Below, piece by piece: positions 35,461 to 45,238 of a DNA stretch of 64,000 nucleotides. The stretch comes from Rhodoblastus sp963736175 (GTDB taxonomy: Bacteria > Pseudomonadota > Alphaproteobacteria > Rhizobiales > Beijerinckiaceae): positions 154,332 through 218,331 of the forward strand of contig CAVTNU010000014.1 in assembly GCA_963736175.1 (NCBI GenBank), read 5' to 3'. Position numbers and translations under genes: made by a program. A model generated the notes under the pieces. That model was not told the origin of the DNA. It made no database searches and worked only from the letters and a program-made list of their open reading frames with translations. Numbering within the stretch: position 1 is the stretch's first letter; each line of letters opens with the position of its first letter.

Positions 35461-36759
35461 TCAGGCCGCGAGCAATTCGGCTTCGAGCGCCGCCATATCG
35501 ATTTCGATCTCGACCGTTTCAGGAGCGACGTCGAGCCTGGACACGGCTTCGAGCGCGCCCGCCGACGCGTCGGCTCCAAGTTCGGGCGCAACGGTCCAAG
35601 CCCCGTCGGACGCCGTTTCGGCGCCGCTGAGCCGGCCTATGTCGCGTCGGGCCTCCTGACGCGCCGCCTCGGCCTCGAGACGACGCAGCGCGGCGATCAG
35701 CTTCGAGCCCTCGGCCGAAACCTCGCTCTGGCAAACGGCCAGCGCCCGGCTGATCAGAACGCGCGACAGTTCGCCGCATTGTCCGTCGAGACGCAATTCG
35801 CGTTGCGCGGCGAGCGCGGCGCGGAAAACCGGCGCCAGCGCGCTTGGAAATCCGGCTTTGGCGTAGACGGCGGCGAAGGCGTTGGAGCGCACGTCCGCCA
35901 TCAGGCCCGCGACGCGGCGCGGCGATAAACCACTCAATTCGGACAGGCTCGCGGCGAAAAGGCTGCTGTCGCCAGACAGGAGCGCACGCAAGGCGAGGCC
36001 TGCCGTCAATTGCCCGCAGCCGCGCAGATAGGCGACCAGTTCGCCCGCGTCTTCCTGCCGCCTGGCGCAATCGGCGGCAATGATGACGGCGCATTTTTCT
36101 TTCGTTTCGCACGTCACGCGTTCAAAGCGTTCCTGCGACATCCAGTTGCGCGCCACGACAAAGCTCGAAAGTGCGCTGGCGGCCGCGTTGACCAGTTCGA
36201 CGCGCGCCGACGTTGGAAGATGGGGGCGGGAAAGCAAGGCTTCGCGCATTTCGCCGTCGTCGCCAAATCGCTCGATCATCCGGCGCAGCGCAAGTTCGGG
36301 CACCTGCGCGCTTTCGTTGACGGCCAGCGTTATGAGGGCTTCGCGCGCGCCGATTTCCGCCAGGGCGGCAGCTACCGGAGCGCTGAGTCCCGGACGCAGG
36401 GCGATGGCGGCTTGCGCCGCTGCGTCGCCAATAACGGCGCAATCAATGAGTTCGGACGCGGTCAGCAACGGCGAGCGAGCGAGCACAATGGCGGCGATAT
36501 CGGATTGGTCGCCGGCCAGGGCGCGAACGATGTGATGGGGGGCGTCGACCGCGCTGGCGAAGCTTTCGGCCAGAGCCTTGCGCGTCAGCGGCGAAGGATC
36601 GTCGAGCAGCGCCGTCAAGGCGGTTTCGGCCTCGTGCGCCTGCTGGCGATCAAAATCGGAATAGAGATAGGCGCGCGCCAAAGCTCCAGCGCCCTCAGCT
36701 TTTTGGCGGGCTGAAGCATGTTGCGACCATTGCATGAACTTACGAACAATCATTGCCAT
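35461..36759 (-). CDS. DUF2336 family protein
   Basis: A 432-residue, Ala-rich, fully helical protein composed of HEAT-like repeats, matching alphaproteobacterial DUF2336 proteins, which are associated with signalling or stress in some species but have no agreed function. It has no signal peptide or membrane helix. The start could be the ATG at 36759 or the one two codons later. The 260-base interval to the MaoC gene holds no evident gene. Confidence 0.75.
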   Translation of the reverse strand: MAMIVRKFMQWSQHASARQKAEGAGALARAYLYSDFDRQQAHEAETALTALLDDPSPLTRKALAESFASAVDAPHHIVRALAGDQSDIAAIVLARSPLLTASELIDCAVIGDAAAQAAIALRPGLSAPVAAALAEIGAREALITLAVNESAQVPELALRRMIERFGDDGEMREALLSRPHLPTSARVELVNAAASALSSFVVARNWMSQERFERVTCETKEKCAVIIAADCARRQEDAGELVAYLRGCGQLTAGLALRALLSGDSSLFAASLSELSGLSPRRVAGLMADVRSNAFAAVYAKAGFPSALAPVFRAALAAQRELRLDGQCGELSRVLISRALAVCQSEVSAEGSKLIAALRRLEAEAARQEARRDIGRLSGAETASDGAWTVAPELGADASAGALEAVSRLDVAPETVEIEIDMAALEAELLAA

Positions 36760-37023
36760 TCCGACGCGGGCGGGGCCGCCGTCATGACGGGCGCGGCCTA
36801 ATGATCTTTCCCGATTATGGTAAAGGGAGCTTTAATGACGCCTGAAATCGGCGTCCGCCTTTGCCGCGAACACGCATTTGCCGTACAAGACGAGCCAAAA
36901 TTTCATATGGCGGCGCAAATCGAGTCGGGCGCTGGCGCGCAAATGGCGCCGGATCGGATTTACGAACAAACCTTTGTCAGAACATTTCGTTAAGACACAT
37001 TTTCAAATCCGGCGGAGACGATG

Positions 37024-37521
37024 ATGAGTGACAGCGAACATCCGGCGCCGGGCGCGCCGCACAAGCGCGGCGGCCTCTATTTCGAGGATTTCGTCGTCGG
37101 CGCGTTGATCGAGCACCGGTTGACGCGCACCGTCACGCAGATGGACAACATGCTGTTCTCCAATATGACGCTGAACCCGCAGCCCCTGCATATCGACGCG
37201 CATTTTTGCACGACGGAGACAAAATGGGGAAAACCCCTGATGAACTCGCTGTTCACGCTGGGGTTGATGATCGGCATTTCCGTCAACGACACCACCGTCG
37301 GCACGACCATCGCCAACCTCGGCATGAACGACGTGAAATTTCCGGCGCCGCTGTTCGAAGGCGACAGCATCCATTGCAGCACCGAGATACTCGGCAAACG
37401 GGAATCCAAATCGCGGCCCGACGCCGGTCTGGTCGAATTCCTGCACCGCGCCTACAAACAGGACGGAACCTTGGTCGCCGAATGCCGCCGCCAGGCTTTC
37501 ATGCTGAAAAGGCCGGCCTGA
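37024..37521 (+). CDS. MaoC-family (R)-enoyl-CoA hydratase-like protein
   Basis: A 165-residue hot-dog fold protein with the hydratase-type segment NPQPLHIDAHFCTTETKWGKPLMNSL, where the His lies in the HID hydratase motif. It hydrates or dehydrates CoA esters. The ATG at 37024 has GGAG at the better distance than the one three bases earlier. It overlaps the next gene by TGATG, so the pair acts together on a C4/C5 CoA-ester substrate; the mesaconyl/methylmalyl-CoA family is a candidate. Confidence 0.82.
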   Translation: MSDSEHPAPGAPHKRGGLYFEDFVVGALIEHRLTRTVTQMDNMLFSNMTLNPQPLHIDAHFCTTETKWGKPLMNSLFTLGLMIGISVNDTTVGTTIANLGMNDVKFPAPLFEGDSIHCSTEILGKRESKSRPDAGLVEFLHRAYKQDGTLVAECRRQAFMLKRPA

Positions 37522-38390
37522 TGCGCTCGATGTTGTTCGTTCCCGGCGACAGCCGCAAAAAACTGGAAAAGGCCTTCGCCTGCGGCGCCGACGCCCTGTT
37601 CGTCGATCTGGAGGATTCGGTCGCCGCGCCGCAAAAGGCGAAGGCGCGCGCCGCCGCCGCCGCCTTCATTATCGAGGCGCGCCGCGGCGGCCAGACCGGG
37701 CCTAAGCTTTTCGTGCGCGTCAACGGGCTCGACACCGGCTTGGCCGACGCCGATCTTGACGCCGTCATGCCGGCCAGACCGGACGGCGTCGTCCTGCCCA
37801 AGGCATGCGGCGGCAGGGACGTGCAGCATCTCGGCGCCAAACTCGCCGTGCGCGAAGCCGAAAACGGCCTTGACGACGGCTACGCGCAAATCATCGCCAT
37901 CGCCACCGAAACGGCCAAGAGCCTGTTCGAACTGGGCACATTCGCCGGATCGACGCGCCGTCTGGCCGGCCTGACCTGGGGATCGGAAGATCTCTCCGCC
38001 GACCTCGGCGCGGAAACCAATCGCACCCCTGAGGGTCTGTTGACGCCGCCCTTTGGTCTCGTGCGCTCGCTCGCCCTGTTCGCCGCCGCGGCGGCGGGCG
38101 TGCCGGCGTTCGATCAGGTCTACGCCAATTTTCGCGACATGGCCGGGTTGCGGCGCGAATGCGAAGAGGCCAGGCGCGACGGCTTTTCCGGCAAAATGGC
38201 GATCCACCCGGCGCAGGCGGCGGTCATCAACGAGATTTTCACGCCCCCGGCGCAAGCGATCGAACGGGCGAGGAAGATCGTCGCGGCCTTCGCCGCCGAC
38301 CCGAGCGCCGGCGTCATCGGCCTCGACGGCGAAATGCTCGACAAGCCGCATCTTGAACGGGCGCGGCGACTGCTGGCGCGAGCGTCCTGA
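37521..38390 (+). CDS. HpcH/HpaI-type CoA ester lyase (malyl/citramalyl-CoA lyase-like)
   Basis: A 289-residue TIM-barrel enzyme with MRSMLFVPGDSRKKLEKA at the N-terminus, the metal and CoA motifs VDLEDSV and VLPKACGG, the active-site stretch TWGSEDLSADLGAE and KMAIHPAQ. This is the citrate lyase beta-subunit-like family, which cleaves or forms malyl-, methylmalyl- or citramalyl-CoA. The start is fixed by TGATG overlap with the MaoC gene. Confidence 0.88.
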   Translation: MRSMLFVPGDSRKKLEKAFACGADALFVDLEDSVAAPQKAKARAAAAAFIIEARRGGQTGPKLFVRVNGLDTGLADADLDAVMPARPDGVVLPKACGGRDVQHLGAKLAVREAENGLDDGYAQIIAIATETAKSLFELGTFAGSTRRLAGLTWGSEDLSADLGAETNRTPEGLLTPPFGLVRSLALFAAAAAGVPAFDQVYANFRDMAGLRRECEEARRDGFSGKMAIHPAQAAVINEIFTPPAQAIERARKIVAAFAADPSAGVIGLDGEMLDKPHLERARRLLARAS

Positions 38391-38516
38391 CCGCCTGTCG
38401 CGCCCCTCGCGGCGGCAGCGGCCGAAACATCCAGAAATGCATGAAACCGGAGTTCGGCGGAATTTCTCATAAATAGCTCTAAGAATAATGTGTATTATAT
38501 TGATATACCGTAATTT

Positions 38517-39125
38517 TCACGACTTTGGTCGAAACATCTGGAAGAGCGACTCGACGACGGCGTAATCGCCGGCATAACCGCAGCGGGCGATGGCGCGCGC
38601 GCCGGCGAGATCGAACCGGCCGTCCTTGATGAAGGCCTCGTCGAGATGCACGCCGACAACCTGACCAATAACGAGGATATTGCCGACAGGTTCGCCCGCG
38701 AGATCACGCAAATCGAGTATTTGCGTCACTTTGCATTCGAGGTTGCAGGGGCTCGCCGCCACGCGCGGCGCCTTGACGATGTGCGACGGCGCCATATCAA
38801 GGCCGGCGCGCAGAAACTCGTTTTCGCCGCGCGGCAAGGCGGCTGAGGTTTCATTCATCGCCAAACGCAGGTCGTAGGTCGGCATATTCCAGACAAATTC
38901 GCCGCTTTCCTCGGCGAAGGCCACGGTGTCCTTGCGCCCTTCGCTGGAAAAGGCCAGTTGCGGCGGCGCGCCGCAAACGGCGTTGAAAAAACTGTAAGGC
39001 GCGAGGTTGATTTCGCCGGCCTTGGACATCGTCGAAATCCAGCCGATCGGCCTCGGCGCGATCACGGACTTGAATGGGTCATGCGGCAATAGCCGCTTGT
39101 CGCGGCTCTCGGGTTCATAGAACAT
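38517..39125 (-). CDS. Flavin reductase-like FMN-binding protein
   Basis: A 202-residue protein with the split-barrel flavin-binding pattern VIAPRPIGWISTMS and LAPYSFFNAVCGAPP, typical of the flavin reductase domain family often paired with monooxygenases. No monooxygenase is adjacent; a nitroreductase gene lies 21 bases upstream on the same strand. It converges with the CoA lyase gene across about 126 AT-rich bases. Confidence 0.85.
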   Translation of the reverse strand: MFYEPESRDKRLLPHDPFKSVIAPRPIGWISTMSKAGEINLAPYSFFNAVCGAPPQLAFSSEGRKDTVAFAEESGEFVWNMPTYDLRLAMNETSAALPRGENEFLRAGLDMAPSHIVKAPRVAASPCNLECKVTQILDLRDLAGEPVGNILVIGQVVGVHLDEAFIKDGRFDLAGARAIARCGYAGDYAVVESLFQMFRPKS

Positions 39126-39146
39126 GACGCGCTCCGCCTAATCCGC

Positions 39147-39710
39147 CTAAAAATACGTGGTTATATCCTCAAGCTTGGGGCGCGGCCGGTCCTCTATCGC
39201 CGTCACGACCCGGCCGATATGGACGAAGCCGGCGATCTTTTCCTGCTCGCTCAAACCAAGACCATCGAGCGCCGCCCGATCATAGGCGAACCATTCAGTG
39301 AGCCAGGCGCTGCGATAGCCCAGAGCGTTCGCGGCCAGACAAAGCGCCATGCAAACGGCGCCGGCCGACAATTCCTGCTCCCAAAGCGGGATTTTGACGT
39401 GCGGGGCGGCGCGGCTGACGACGCCGATCACCAAGGGCGCTCGGGCGAAGCGCTGGCGTTCGACGGCAAGGCGTGCTTCATCGGCTTCGGGATCGCGCGC
39501 GCGATAAATTCCGGCGATGATCTCGCCCGCCCTGTCGCGCCCCGCGCCTTCGAAGACGATGAAGCGCCACGGCGCCAGCTTGCCGTGATCGGGCACGCGC
39601 GACCCCAGGATCAGAATTCGCGCCAGCTCGTCGGGGCTCGGGCCGGGACCCGACATCAGCGCGGGCGGCGCGGAGCGACGCGCGGCCATTAATTCGATCG
39701 TTTCATTCAT
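39147..39710 (-). CDS. Nitroreductase family protein (YdjA-like)
   Basis: A 187-residue FMN oxidoreductase. The N-terminal MAARRSAPPALMSGPGPS binds FMN phosphate and GSRVPDHGKLAPWRFIVF matches the short YdjA-like subfamily. It uses NAD(P)H to reduce nitro compounds or quinones. It precedes the flavin reductase gene and is probably co-transcribed. Confidence 0.85.
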   Translation of the reverse strand: MNETIELMAARRSAPPALMSGPGPSPDELARILILGSRVPDHGKLAPWRFIVFEGAGRDRAGEIIAGIYRARDPEADEARLAVERQRFARAPLVIGVVSRAAPHVKIPLWEQELSAGAVCMALCLAANALGYRSAWLTEWFAYDRAALDGLGLSEQEKIAGFVHIGRVVTAIEDRPRPKLEDITTYF

Positions 39711-39879
39711 GACGCCAACGTGAATTTGAGTTGCGTTTCGGGTGTGGACAAAATTTAATCATTTTCGCCTTGAAACCGTCGCTTTGTAAATCGATTAGCC
39801 TTGCCGGCGTTATTGAGATTAAACCAAGTTCGCCGCGGGCGCGGCGAAAAGATCAGGATGAGGGAATCCAGGACGGCCG

Positions 39880-42402
39880 ATGGACGCTGCTGAAACCATT
39901 CGATCGGCGCGCGCGGGCGAAGCGCTGGCGCGGCCTGAGGCCGTCTCGCGGCCTCTCGCGGCGCACGGCCATGTGGTCGAGGGGCTGGGGCTGGCCGCCT
40001 GGAGCCGCGCGCAGACGCTATACGCCTGCGCCGCGCTGGGCCTTTTCGCCGTCATCGCCGCGTCAGGCTGGCTGCTGAACGAAACGCTGGTTCCCTGGGA
40101 CTCGAAAAACCATTTCTATCCGATGTTCCGCTTCCTCGCCGACGCCTTCCGGCGCGGCGAAATTCCCTTGTGGAATCCTTATCATTTTGGCGGCCATCCG
40201 ACCGTCGCCGATCCGCAGTCGCTGCTGTTTTCGCCGACCATGGCCCTGAGCGCATGGCTTTTCCCCGATCTGTCGATGCGCGCCTTCGATCTGGCGATAT
40301 TCGCTCATCTCAGCGCTGGCGGCTTCGCTATTCTGGCTTTGGCGCATCGGCGCGGTTGGGCGGCGCCCGCCGCCGTTCTGACCGCCATGGTGTACATGCT
40401 CGGCGGCTCCGCTTCGGCGCGGCTGCAGCATACCGGCATGATCTTGTCCTACAGCTGGTTCGCCATGGCTTTTCTGGCGCTCGAACTGATGCTCGAACGA
40501 CAGTCCTGGCGTCGTGGAGCGGCCTTTGGCGCGGCGTTTGGCGTTCTGGCGGCGGCGATGGCGGTCGGACGCGATCAGGTCGCCTTCCTGTTCTGCCTGT
40601 TTCTGCTCGCCTATGTCGCGTGGAAGACCATACGTTCGGGCGCGCCGCTGCTCTATCTGCGCTCACGCGCCCCCGCGCTGGCCGCCGCCGCCTTGACCGG
40701 CGGCGCGCTGCTTGCCGTGCCGGCCTTGCTGACGCTGCAGCTTCTCAGCGATTCCAACCGGCCGGGCATCGCCTACGGCGTCGCCGTCGCCGGCTCTCTG
40801 CATCCGGTCAATTTCGCCACGCTGTTCGCGCCGGACATCTTCGGCTCGCTCGACCGGAATTTTGATTATTGGGGGCCCGGAACCGGGATCATGGCCTCGT
40901 CGGCGCGCGATTGGACGGATCGCTGCATCGATTATCTCTTCATCGGCGCGCTGCCGACGTTGCTGATTTTCTGGCACGGCCTCGGCGGCGGCCGGGCGCT
41001 GGCGCGCGGCGGCCGGTTCTTTCTAGCCGTCGGCGTCTTTGCGACACTCTATGCGATTGGCCGCGCGACGCCGTTTTTCGGCCTCCTGTTCGATCATCTG
41101 CCCGGCGTTTCGCTTTACCGACGGCCGGCCGACGCGACCTTTCTGCTCAATGTCAGCCTGGCTTTTCTGTCCGGCTTTCTGCTGGATTTTTATCTGCGCA
41201 ACGGCCTGCCGCGTCCGGCGCGCCTCAGCCCCGAAATGGCGCGGCGCGCCCTGCCCGCGCTGGCGGCGACGCTGGCCGTCGCGATCGTCGTCGCCGGCCT
41301 GTATTTTTCCTGGCTCCAGGGGCGCCTGTCCGATGCGGCGAGGGAAACCGCCCTGTCGGCGCTCTGGTGGGGCCTGTGCGCCGCCGGCCTCGTCTGGTTC
41401 GCCGCGCCGCGCCGTCGCGTCGCCGGCGCGTGGCTGCTGATCCTGGCGAGCGGCGGCCAGCTCGTCTGGCGCAACGCCGCCTCTTCGCTCAACGCCGAGC
41501 CGCAAGCCAATTATGCCATCTTCGCCAACATGAGCGCCGCCGACAAGGCGGGCCTCGACATCTTGCGGAACGAGATAGCCGTCCGGCGGGACGCCGGCGC
41601 GCGCCCACGCGTTGAGATTCTTGGCCTCGACGGTCCCTGGCAGAACGCCTCGATGGTCTTCGGCCTGGAGAACACGCTCGGCTATAATCCGCTGCGCATC
41701 GCCAGCTACGAAAGGCTGGTCGGACCGGGCGAAAACGCCGGCGACGCCGACGCTCGCCGCTTCCCCGACACCTTTCGCGGCTACAAGTGCAAACTGGCCA
41801 GCCTGCTCGGTCTCGAATATCTCGTCCTCGACCGTCCCGCGGCGCGCTTGCCGCGCCAGTTTCCACGGCCTTCGGCGAAACTGATCTATTCGGCCGATCA
41901 TCTGTATATTTATCGAATCGGCCGGGCCGCGCCGCGCGCCTATGTCGCCGCCGCCCTGTTCCCAGCCGACATCGACCAAATTATCGCCGACGATGCGTTT
42001 CCCGAGTTCGACCGGACGCGCGAGGCCCTCATCGATCCCGACAGCCTCAAGCTGGTTTCCGCGGCCATTGCGCGTGTCGACGCGGCGACGCCGATCGACC
42101 GGCGCATTGAACAAAACAACGCTCCGGCCGGCGCCGCCACGATCGTCTCCTATGACGACAATCGCGTGGTGTTGCGGGTCGACACCCGCGAAAGCGGCGT
42201 TCTCGTGCTGCACGATCTCTATTATCCGGGCTGGCAGGCGCGCGTCGACGGCGTCGTCACGCCGGTGTTGCGCGCCAACGCCCTGTTTCGGGGCGTCGAA
42301 ATCGGTCCGGGACGGCATCTGGTGGAATTTGATTTTCAGCCGTTTTCAACGGAAAACCTGCTGGCGGCGGTTCGCGCCGCCGTGCATAAGAACAAGGACT
42401 GA
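39880..42402 (+). CDS. YfhO-family membrane protein
   Basis: An 840-residue inner-membrane protein with about 12 helices in the N-terminal 500 residues and a C-terminal soluble domain of about 300 residues. The first extracytoplasmic loop reads VPWDSKNHFYPMFRFLADAFRRGEIPLWNPY, as in YfhO/GT-C-like proteins, where the acidic residue is thought to be catalytic. In Bacillus, YfhO acts in glycosylation of lipoteichoic acid; here the acceptor is unknown. An exported protein gene follows after 36 bases. Confidence 0.8.
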   Translation: MDAAETIRSARAGEALARPEAVSRPLAAHGHVVEGLGLAAWSRAQTLYACAALGLFAVIAASGWLLNETLVPWDSKNHFYPMFRFLADAFRRGEIPLWNPYHFGGHPTVADPQSLLFSPTMALSAWLFPDLSMRAFDLAIFAHLSAGGFAILALAHRRGWAAPAAVLTAMVYMLGGSASARLQHTGMILSYSWFAMAFLALELMLERQSWRRGAAFGAAFGVLAAAMAVGRDQVAFLFCLFLLAYVAWKTIRSGAPLLYLRSRAPALAAAALTGGALLAVPALLTLQLLSDSNRPGIAYGVAVAGSLHPVNFATLFAPDIFGSLDRNFDYWGPGTGIMASSARDWTDRCIDYLFIGALPTLLIFWHGLGGGRALARGGRFFLAVGVFATLYAIGRATPFFGLLFDHLPGVSLYRRPADATFLLNVSLAFLSGFLLDFYLRNGLPRPARLSPEMARRALPALAATLAVAIVVAGLYFSWLQGRLSDAARETALSALWWGLCAAGLVWFAAPRRRVAGAWLLILASGGQLVWRNAASSLNAEPQANYAIFANMSAADKAGLDILRNEIAVRRDAGARPRVEILGLDGPWQNASMVFGLENTLGYNPLRIASYERLVGPGENAGDADARRFPDTFRGYKCKLASLLGLEYLVLDRPAARLPRQFPRPSAKLIYSADHLYIYRIGRAAPRAYVAAALFPADIDQIIADDAFPEFDRTREALIDPDSLKLVSAAIARVDAATPIDRRIEQNNAPAGAATIVSYDDNRVVLRVDTRESGVLVLHDLYYPGWQARVDGVVTPVLRANALFRGVEIGPGRHLVEFDFQPFSTENLLAAVRAAVHKNKD

Positions 42403-42438
42403 CGAAAGGGCCGCATTGACACGCCGCGGCTGTCCGCA

Positions 42439-43386
42439 ATGACGACCATGAAAAACATTTTGCTACTGGCGAGCCTTGCTCCGCTGCTGTTCTCGCCGCC
42501 CAACGCCCAAGCGCAAACGCCCGACTTCTCGTCGCCGTCGGCGGCTCCGCAGGGCGGCGCGGACTTCACGCTCGGCGCGCCGACGCCCGCGCCGGTGGGC
42601 TCGCCGCATGCGCTCGTCTATTTAAGCGCTATCTACGCGCCCGGCAACTCGCAGCCCGTCAAAGCCGGGCTGGTGTGGCGCGTTTTCGCCGAACAGGCCG
42701 ATCCCGACGGCTCGCGCCGCCTCGTCGCCGAGTCTTCCGACGCCTCGCCATCCTTTTCGCTCAACGACGGCTCCTACATCGTCCATGTCGCCTGCGGCCT
42801 CGCCGGCGCGACGAAGAAGCTCGTCATCGAAGGCGGCTCCTTGTCCGAGCGCGTCACGCTCAACGCCGGAGGGCTGAAGATCGTCGGCGTGCTCGGCGAA
42901 CAGCAGACCGAGCCGAAGAATCTGCAGGTCGCGATTTTCGTGCCCGAGCGCGGCAATCCGGAAGGCAAGCTGATCCTGCCCAACCTGAAGACCGGCGAAG
43001 CGATCTGTCTGCCCGAGGGGTCCTACCATATCGTCTCTAAACTGCTCGACATTTCCGGCAGTTCCTATACCGAGACGAACTCGGTGATCTATGCCGATCT
43101 GCGCGTCCAGGCCGGCAAGTTGACCGAAGGCGATCTGCGCCACCGCGCCGCCACCATGACGCTCAAACTGGTCAACGCGCCCGGCGGCGAAGCGCTCGCC
43201 AACACCAGCTTCTCCGTGCTGACGCCGGGCGGCGACGTCATCCGCGAATTGATCGGCGCCTTTCCGTCGCTGGTTCTGGCCGAAGGCGAATATGTCGCCA
43301 TCGCCCGCCACGACGGCAAAACCTACCAGAACACCTTCAAGGTGCAGTCCACCGTCGACCGCGACATCGAGGTCGTGGCGCAATAG
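42439..43386 (+). CDS. Exported protein with repeated beta-sandwich-like segments
   Basis: A 315-residue protein with a signal peptide ending at about SPPNAQA-QT. The mature part contains three similar segments of about 85 residues, each with VAWRVF- or VAIFVPE-like strands followed by GSYIVH/GSYHIV/GEYVAI, which looks like repeated carboxypeptidase-regulatory-like or Ig-like sandwiches. I do not recognise a family. It follows the YfhO gene and may be a periplasmic partner or substrate. Confidence 0.6.
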   Translation: MTTMKNILLLASLAPLLFSPPNAQAQTPDFSSPSAAPQGGADFTLGAPTPAPVGSPHALVYLSAIYAPGNSQPVKAGLVWRVFAEQADPDGSRRLVAESSDASPSFSLNDGSYIVHVACGLAGATKKLVIEGGSLSERVTLNAGGLKIVGVLGEQQTEPKNLQVAIFVPERGNPEGKLILPNLKTGEAICLPEGSYHIVSKLLDISGSSYTETNSVIYADLRVQAGKLTEGDLRHRAATMTLKLVNAPGGEALANTSFSVLTPGGDVIRELIGAFPSLVLAEGEYVAIARHDGKTYQNTFKVQSTVDRDIEVVAQ

Positions 43387-43417
43387 GCGCATTAAATCGT
43401 TGTTTGACGTTATCGTC

Positions 43418-43446
43418 CCTTTTCTCCGTATTATGGGGAGAAGGGG
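43418..43446. terminator. Hairpin between convergent genes
   Basis: CCTTTTCTCC and GGAGAAGGGG can pair over ten positions with two G-U pairs and a nine-base loop, in the 115-base interval between the exported-protein gene and pccB, which converge. There is no strong T tract, so function is uncertain. Confidence 0.35.
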
Positions 43447-43501
43447 AAGTCACGCCGATCGTTAGCGTCCGCGCGAAGCGCGATCCAAGCGCAATACCCT
43501 T

Positions 43502-45037
43502 TTAAAGCGGAATATTGTCGTGCTTCTTCCAGGGGTTCTCCAGCTCCTTGTGGCGCAGCATGGCGAGCGCGCGGGCGAGGCGCCGGCGCGTCGTGTGCGG
43601 CGCGATCACCTCGTCGATGTAGCCGCGTTCGGCGGCGACGAATGGCGACAGGAAACGGTCTTCGTATTCCTTGGTGCGTTCGGCGATCTTGGCGGCGTCG
43701 CCAATATCCTGACGGAAGATGATCTCGACCGCGCCCTTGGCGCCCATCACGGCGATCTGCGCCGATGGCCAGGCGTAGTTGACGTCGCCGCGCAGATGTT
43801 TGGAGGCCATAACGTCATAGGCGCCGCCGAACGCCTTGCGGGTGATGACGGTGACCTTCGGAACCGTCGCTTCGGCATAGGCGAACAGCAGTTTGGCGCC
43901 GTGCTTGATGAGGCCGCCGTATTCCTGCGCCGTGCCGGGCAGGAAGCCGGGAACGTCGACAAAGGTCACGATCGGAATGTTGAAGGCGTCGCAGAAGCGC
44001 ACGAAGCGCGCCGCTTTGCGCGAGGCGTCGGAATCGAGCACGCCGGCCAGCACCAAAGGCTGGTTGCCGACGACGCCGACGGTTCGGCCCTCCACCCGGC
44101 CGAAGCCGACGACGATGTTCTTGGCATGGGCTTCCTGGATTTCGAAAAAATCGCCCTCGTCCAGGACTTTGACGATCAGTTCCTTGATGTCGTAGGGCTT
44201 GTTGGGATTGTCCGGGATGATCGTATCGAGCGACATGTCAATGCGCTCGCCGTCGTCGAAGCTCGGCCATTCCGGCAATTCGTCGCTGTTGGACGACGGT
44301 AGGAAATCGATCAGTCGGCGCATCTGCAACAAGGCTTCGAGATCGTTGTCATAGCCTTTGTCGGCGATCGAGCTCTTGGTGGCGTGGACCGAAGCGCCGC
44401 CGAGCTCCTCGGCCGTCACCGTCTCGTTGGTCACGGTCTTGACCACGTCCGGGCCAGTGACGAACATGTAGGATGTGTCCTTCACCATGAAGATGAAGTC
44501 GGTCATGGCGGGAGAATAGACGTCGCCGCCGGCGCAAGGGCCCATGATCACGGAAATCTGCGGAATGACGCCAGACGCGAGGACGTTGCGCTGGAACACC
44601 TCGCCATAGCCGCCCAAAGCCGCCACGCCTTCCTGAATGCGCGCGCCGCCGGCGTCGAACAGGCCGATGATCGGAGCGCGATTGCGCAGGGCCATGTCCT
44701 GGATCTTGGTGATTTTCGCCGCGTGTGTCTCGGACAGCGAGCCGCCGAGCACAGTGAAGTCCTTGGCGAAGACATAGACGACGCGGCCGTTGATGGTGCC
44801 CCAGCCGGTGACGACGCCGTCGCCGGGAATTTTCTCGGCCTTGTCCATGCCGAAATCGACGCAGCGATGCTGCACGAACATGTCGAATTCCTCGAACGAA
44901 CCATGATCGAGCAGAAGATCGATACGCTCGCGGGCGGTGAGCTTGCCGCGCTTGTGCTGGGCGTCGATACGCTTCTGGCCGCCGCCGAGGCGAGCGCCGT
45001 CGCGCCGTTCGTTGAGGGCTTCGATGATGTGTTTCAT
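43502..45037 (-). CDS. pccB: Propionyl-CoA carboxylase carboxyltransferase (beta) subunit
   Basis: A 511-residue acyl-CoA carboxylase beta subunit with two crotonase-type halves. The N-terminal half has GGARIQEGVAALGGYGEVF and GPCAGGDVYSPAMTDFIFM; the C-terminal half has VDVPGFLPGTAQEYGG and RKAFGGAYDVMASKHL. It transfers CO2 from biotin to propionyl-CoA, making methylmalonyl-CoA. The alpha (biotin) subunit is not in the window. The ATG at 45037 starts the conserved MKHIIEALNERR. Confidence 0.93.
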   Translation of the reverse strand: MKHIIEALNERRDGARLGGGQKRIDAQHKRGKLTARERIDLLLDHGSFEEFDMFVQHRCVDFGMDKAEKIPGDGVVTGWGTINGRVVYVFAKDFTVLGGSLSETHAAKITKIQDMALRNRAPIIGLFDAGGARIQEGVAALGGYGEVFQRNVLASGVIPQISVIMGPCAGGDVYSPAMTDFIFMVKDTSYMFVTGPDVVKTVTNETVTAEELGGASVHATKSSIADKGYDNDLEALLQMRRLIDFLPSSNSDELPEWPSFDDGERIDMSLDTIIPDNPNKPYDIKELIVKVLDEGDFFEIQEAHAKNIVVGFGRVEGRTVGVVGNQPLVLAGVLDSDASRKAARFVRFCDAFNIPIVTFVDVPGFLPGTAQEYGGLIKHGAKLLFAYAEATVPKVTVITRKAFGGAYDVMASKHLRGDVNYAWPSAQIAVMGAKGAVEIIFRQDIGDAAKIAERTKEYEDRFLSPFVAAERGYIDEVIAPHTTRRRLARALAMLRHKELENPWKKHDNIPL

Positions 45038-45238
45038 GGCGGTTTCCAAAACGGGGCGCGAACGCGCCTTCGGCCAAACAGGCCGCCCGTTTAGCACGGC
45101 TTGCGCGGCCCGAAAACCCGCCAGATGACGGAGGCGTGGATTCGTTTGTCGGAATATCGGCGGGTGGACGATCGTCGCCGGCGCGCGCCGCGTCCCGCAT
45201 CGTCATCGCCGGCGCTGGCGGCGAAGACGGCCGCGACG

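Noticed and set aside
41023..42318. Long antisense frame within the YfhO gene
   Set aside because: Shadow of strong GC codon bias; the YfhO frame has clear membrane segments and family similarity.
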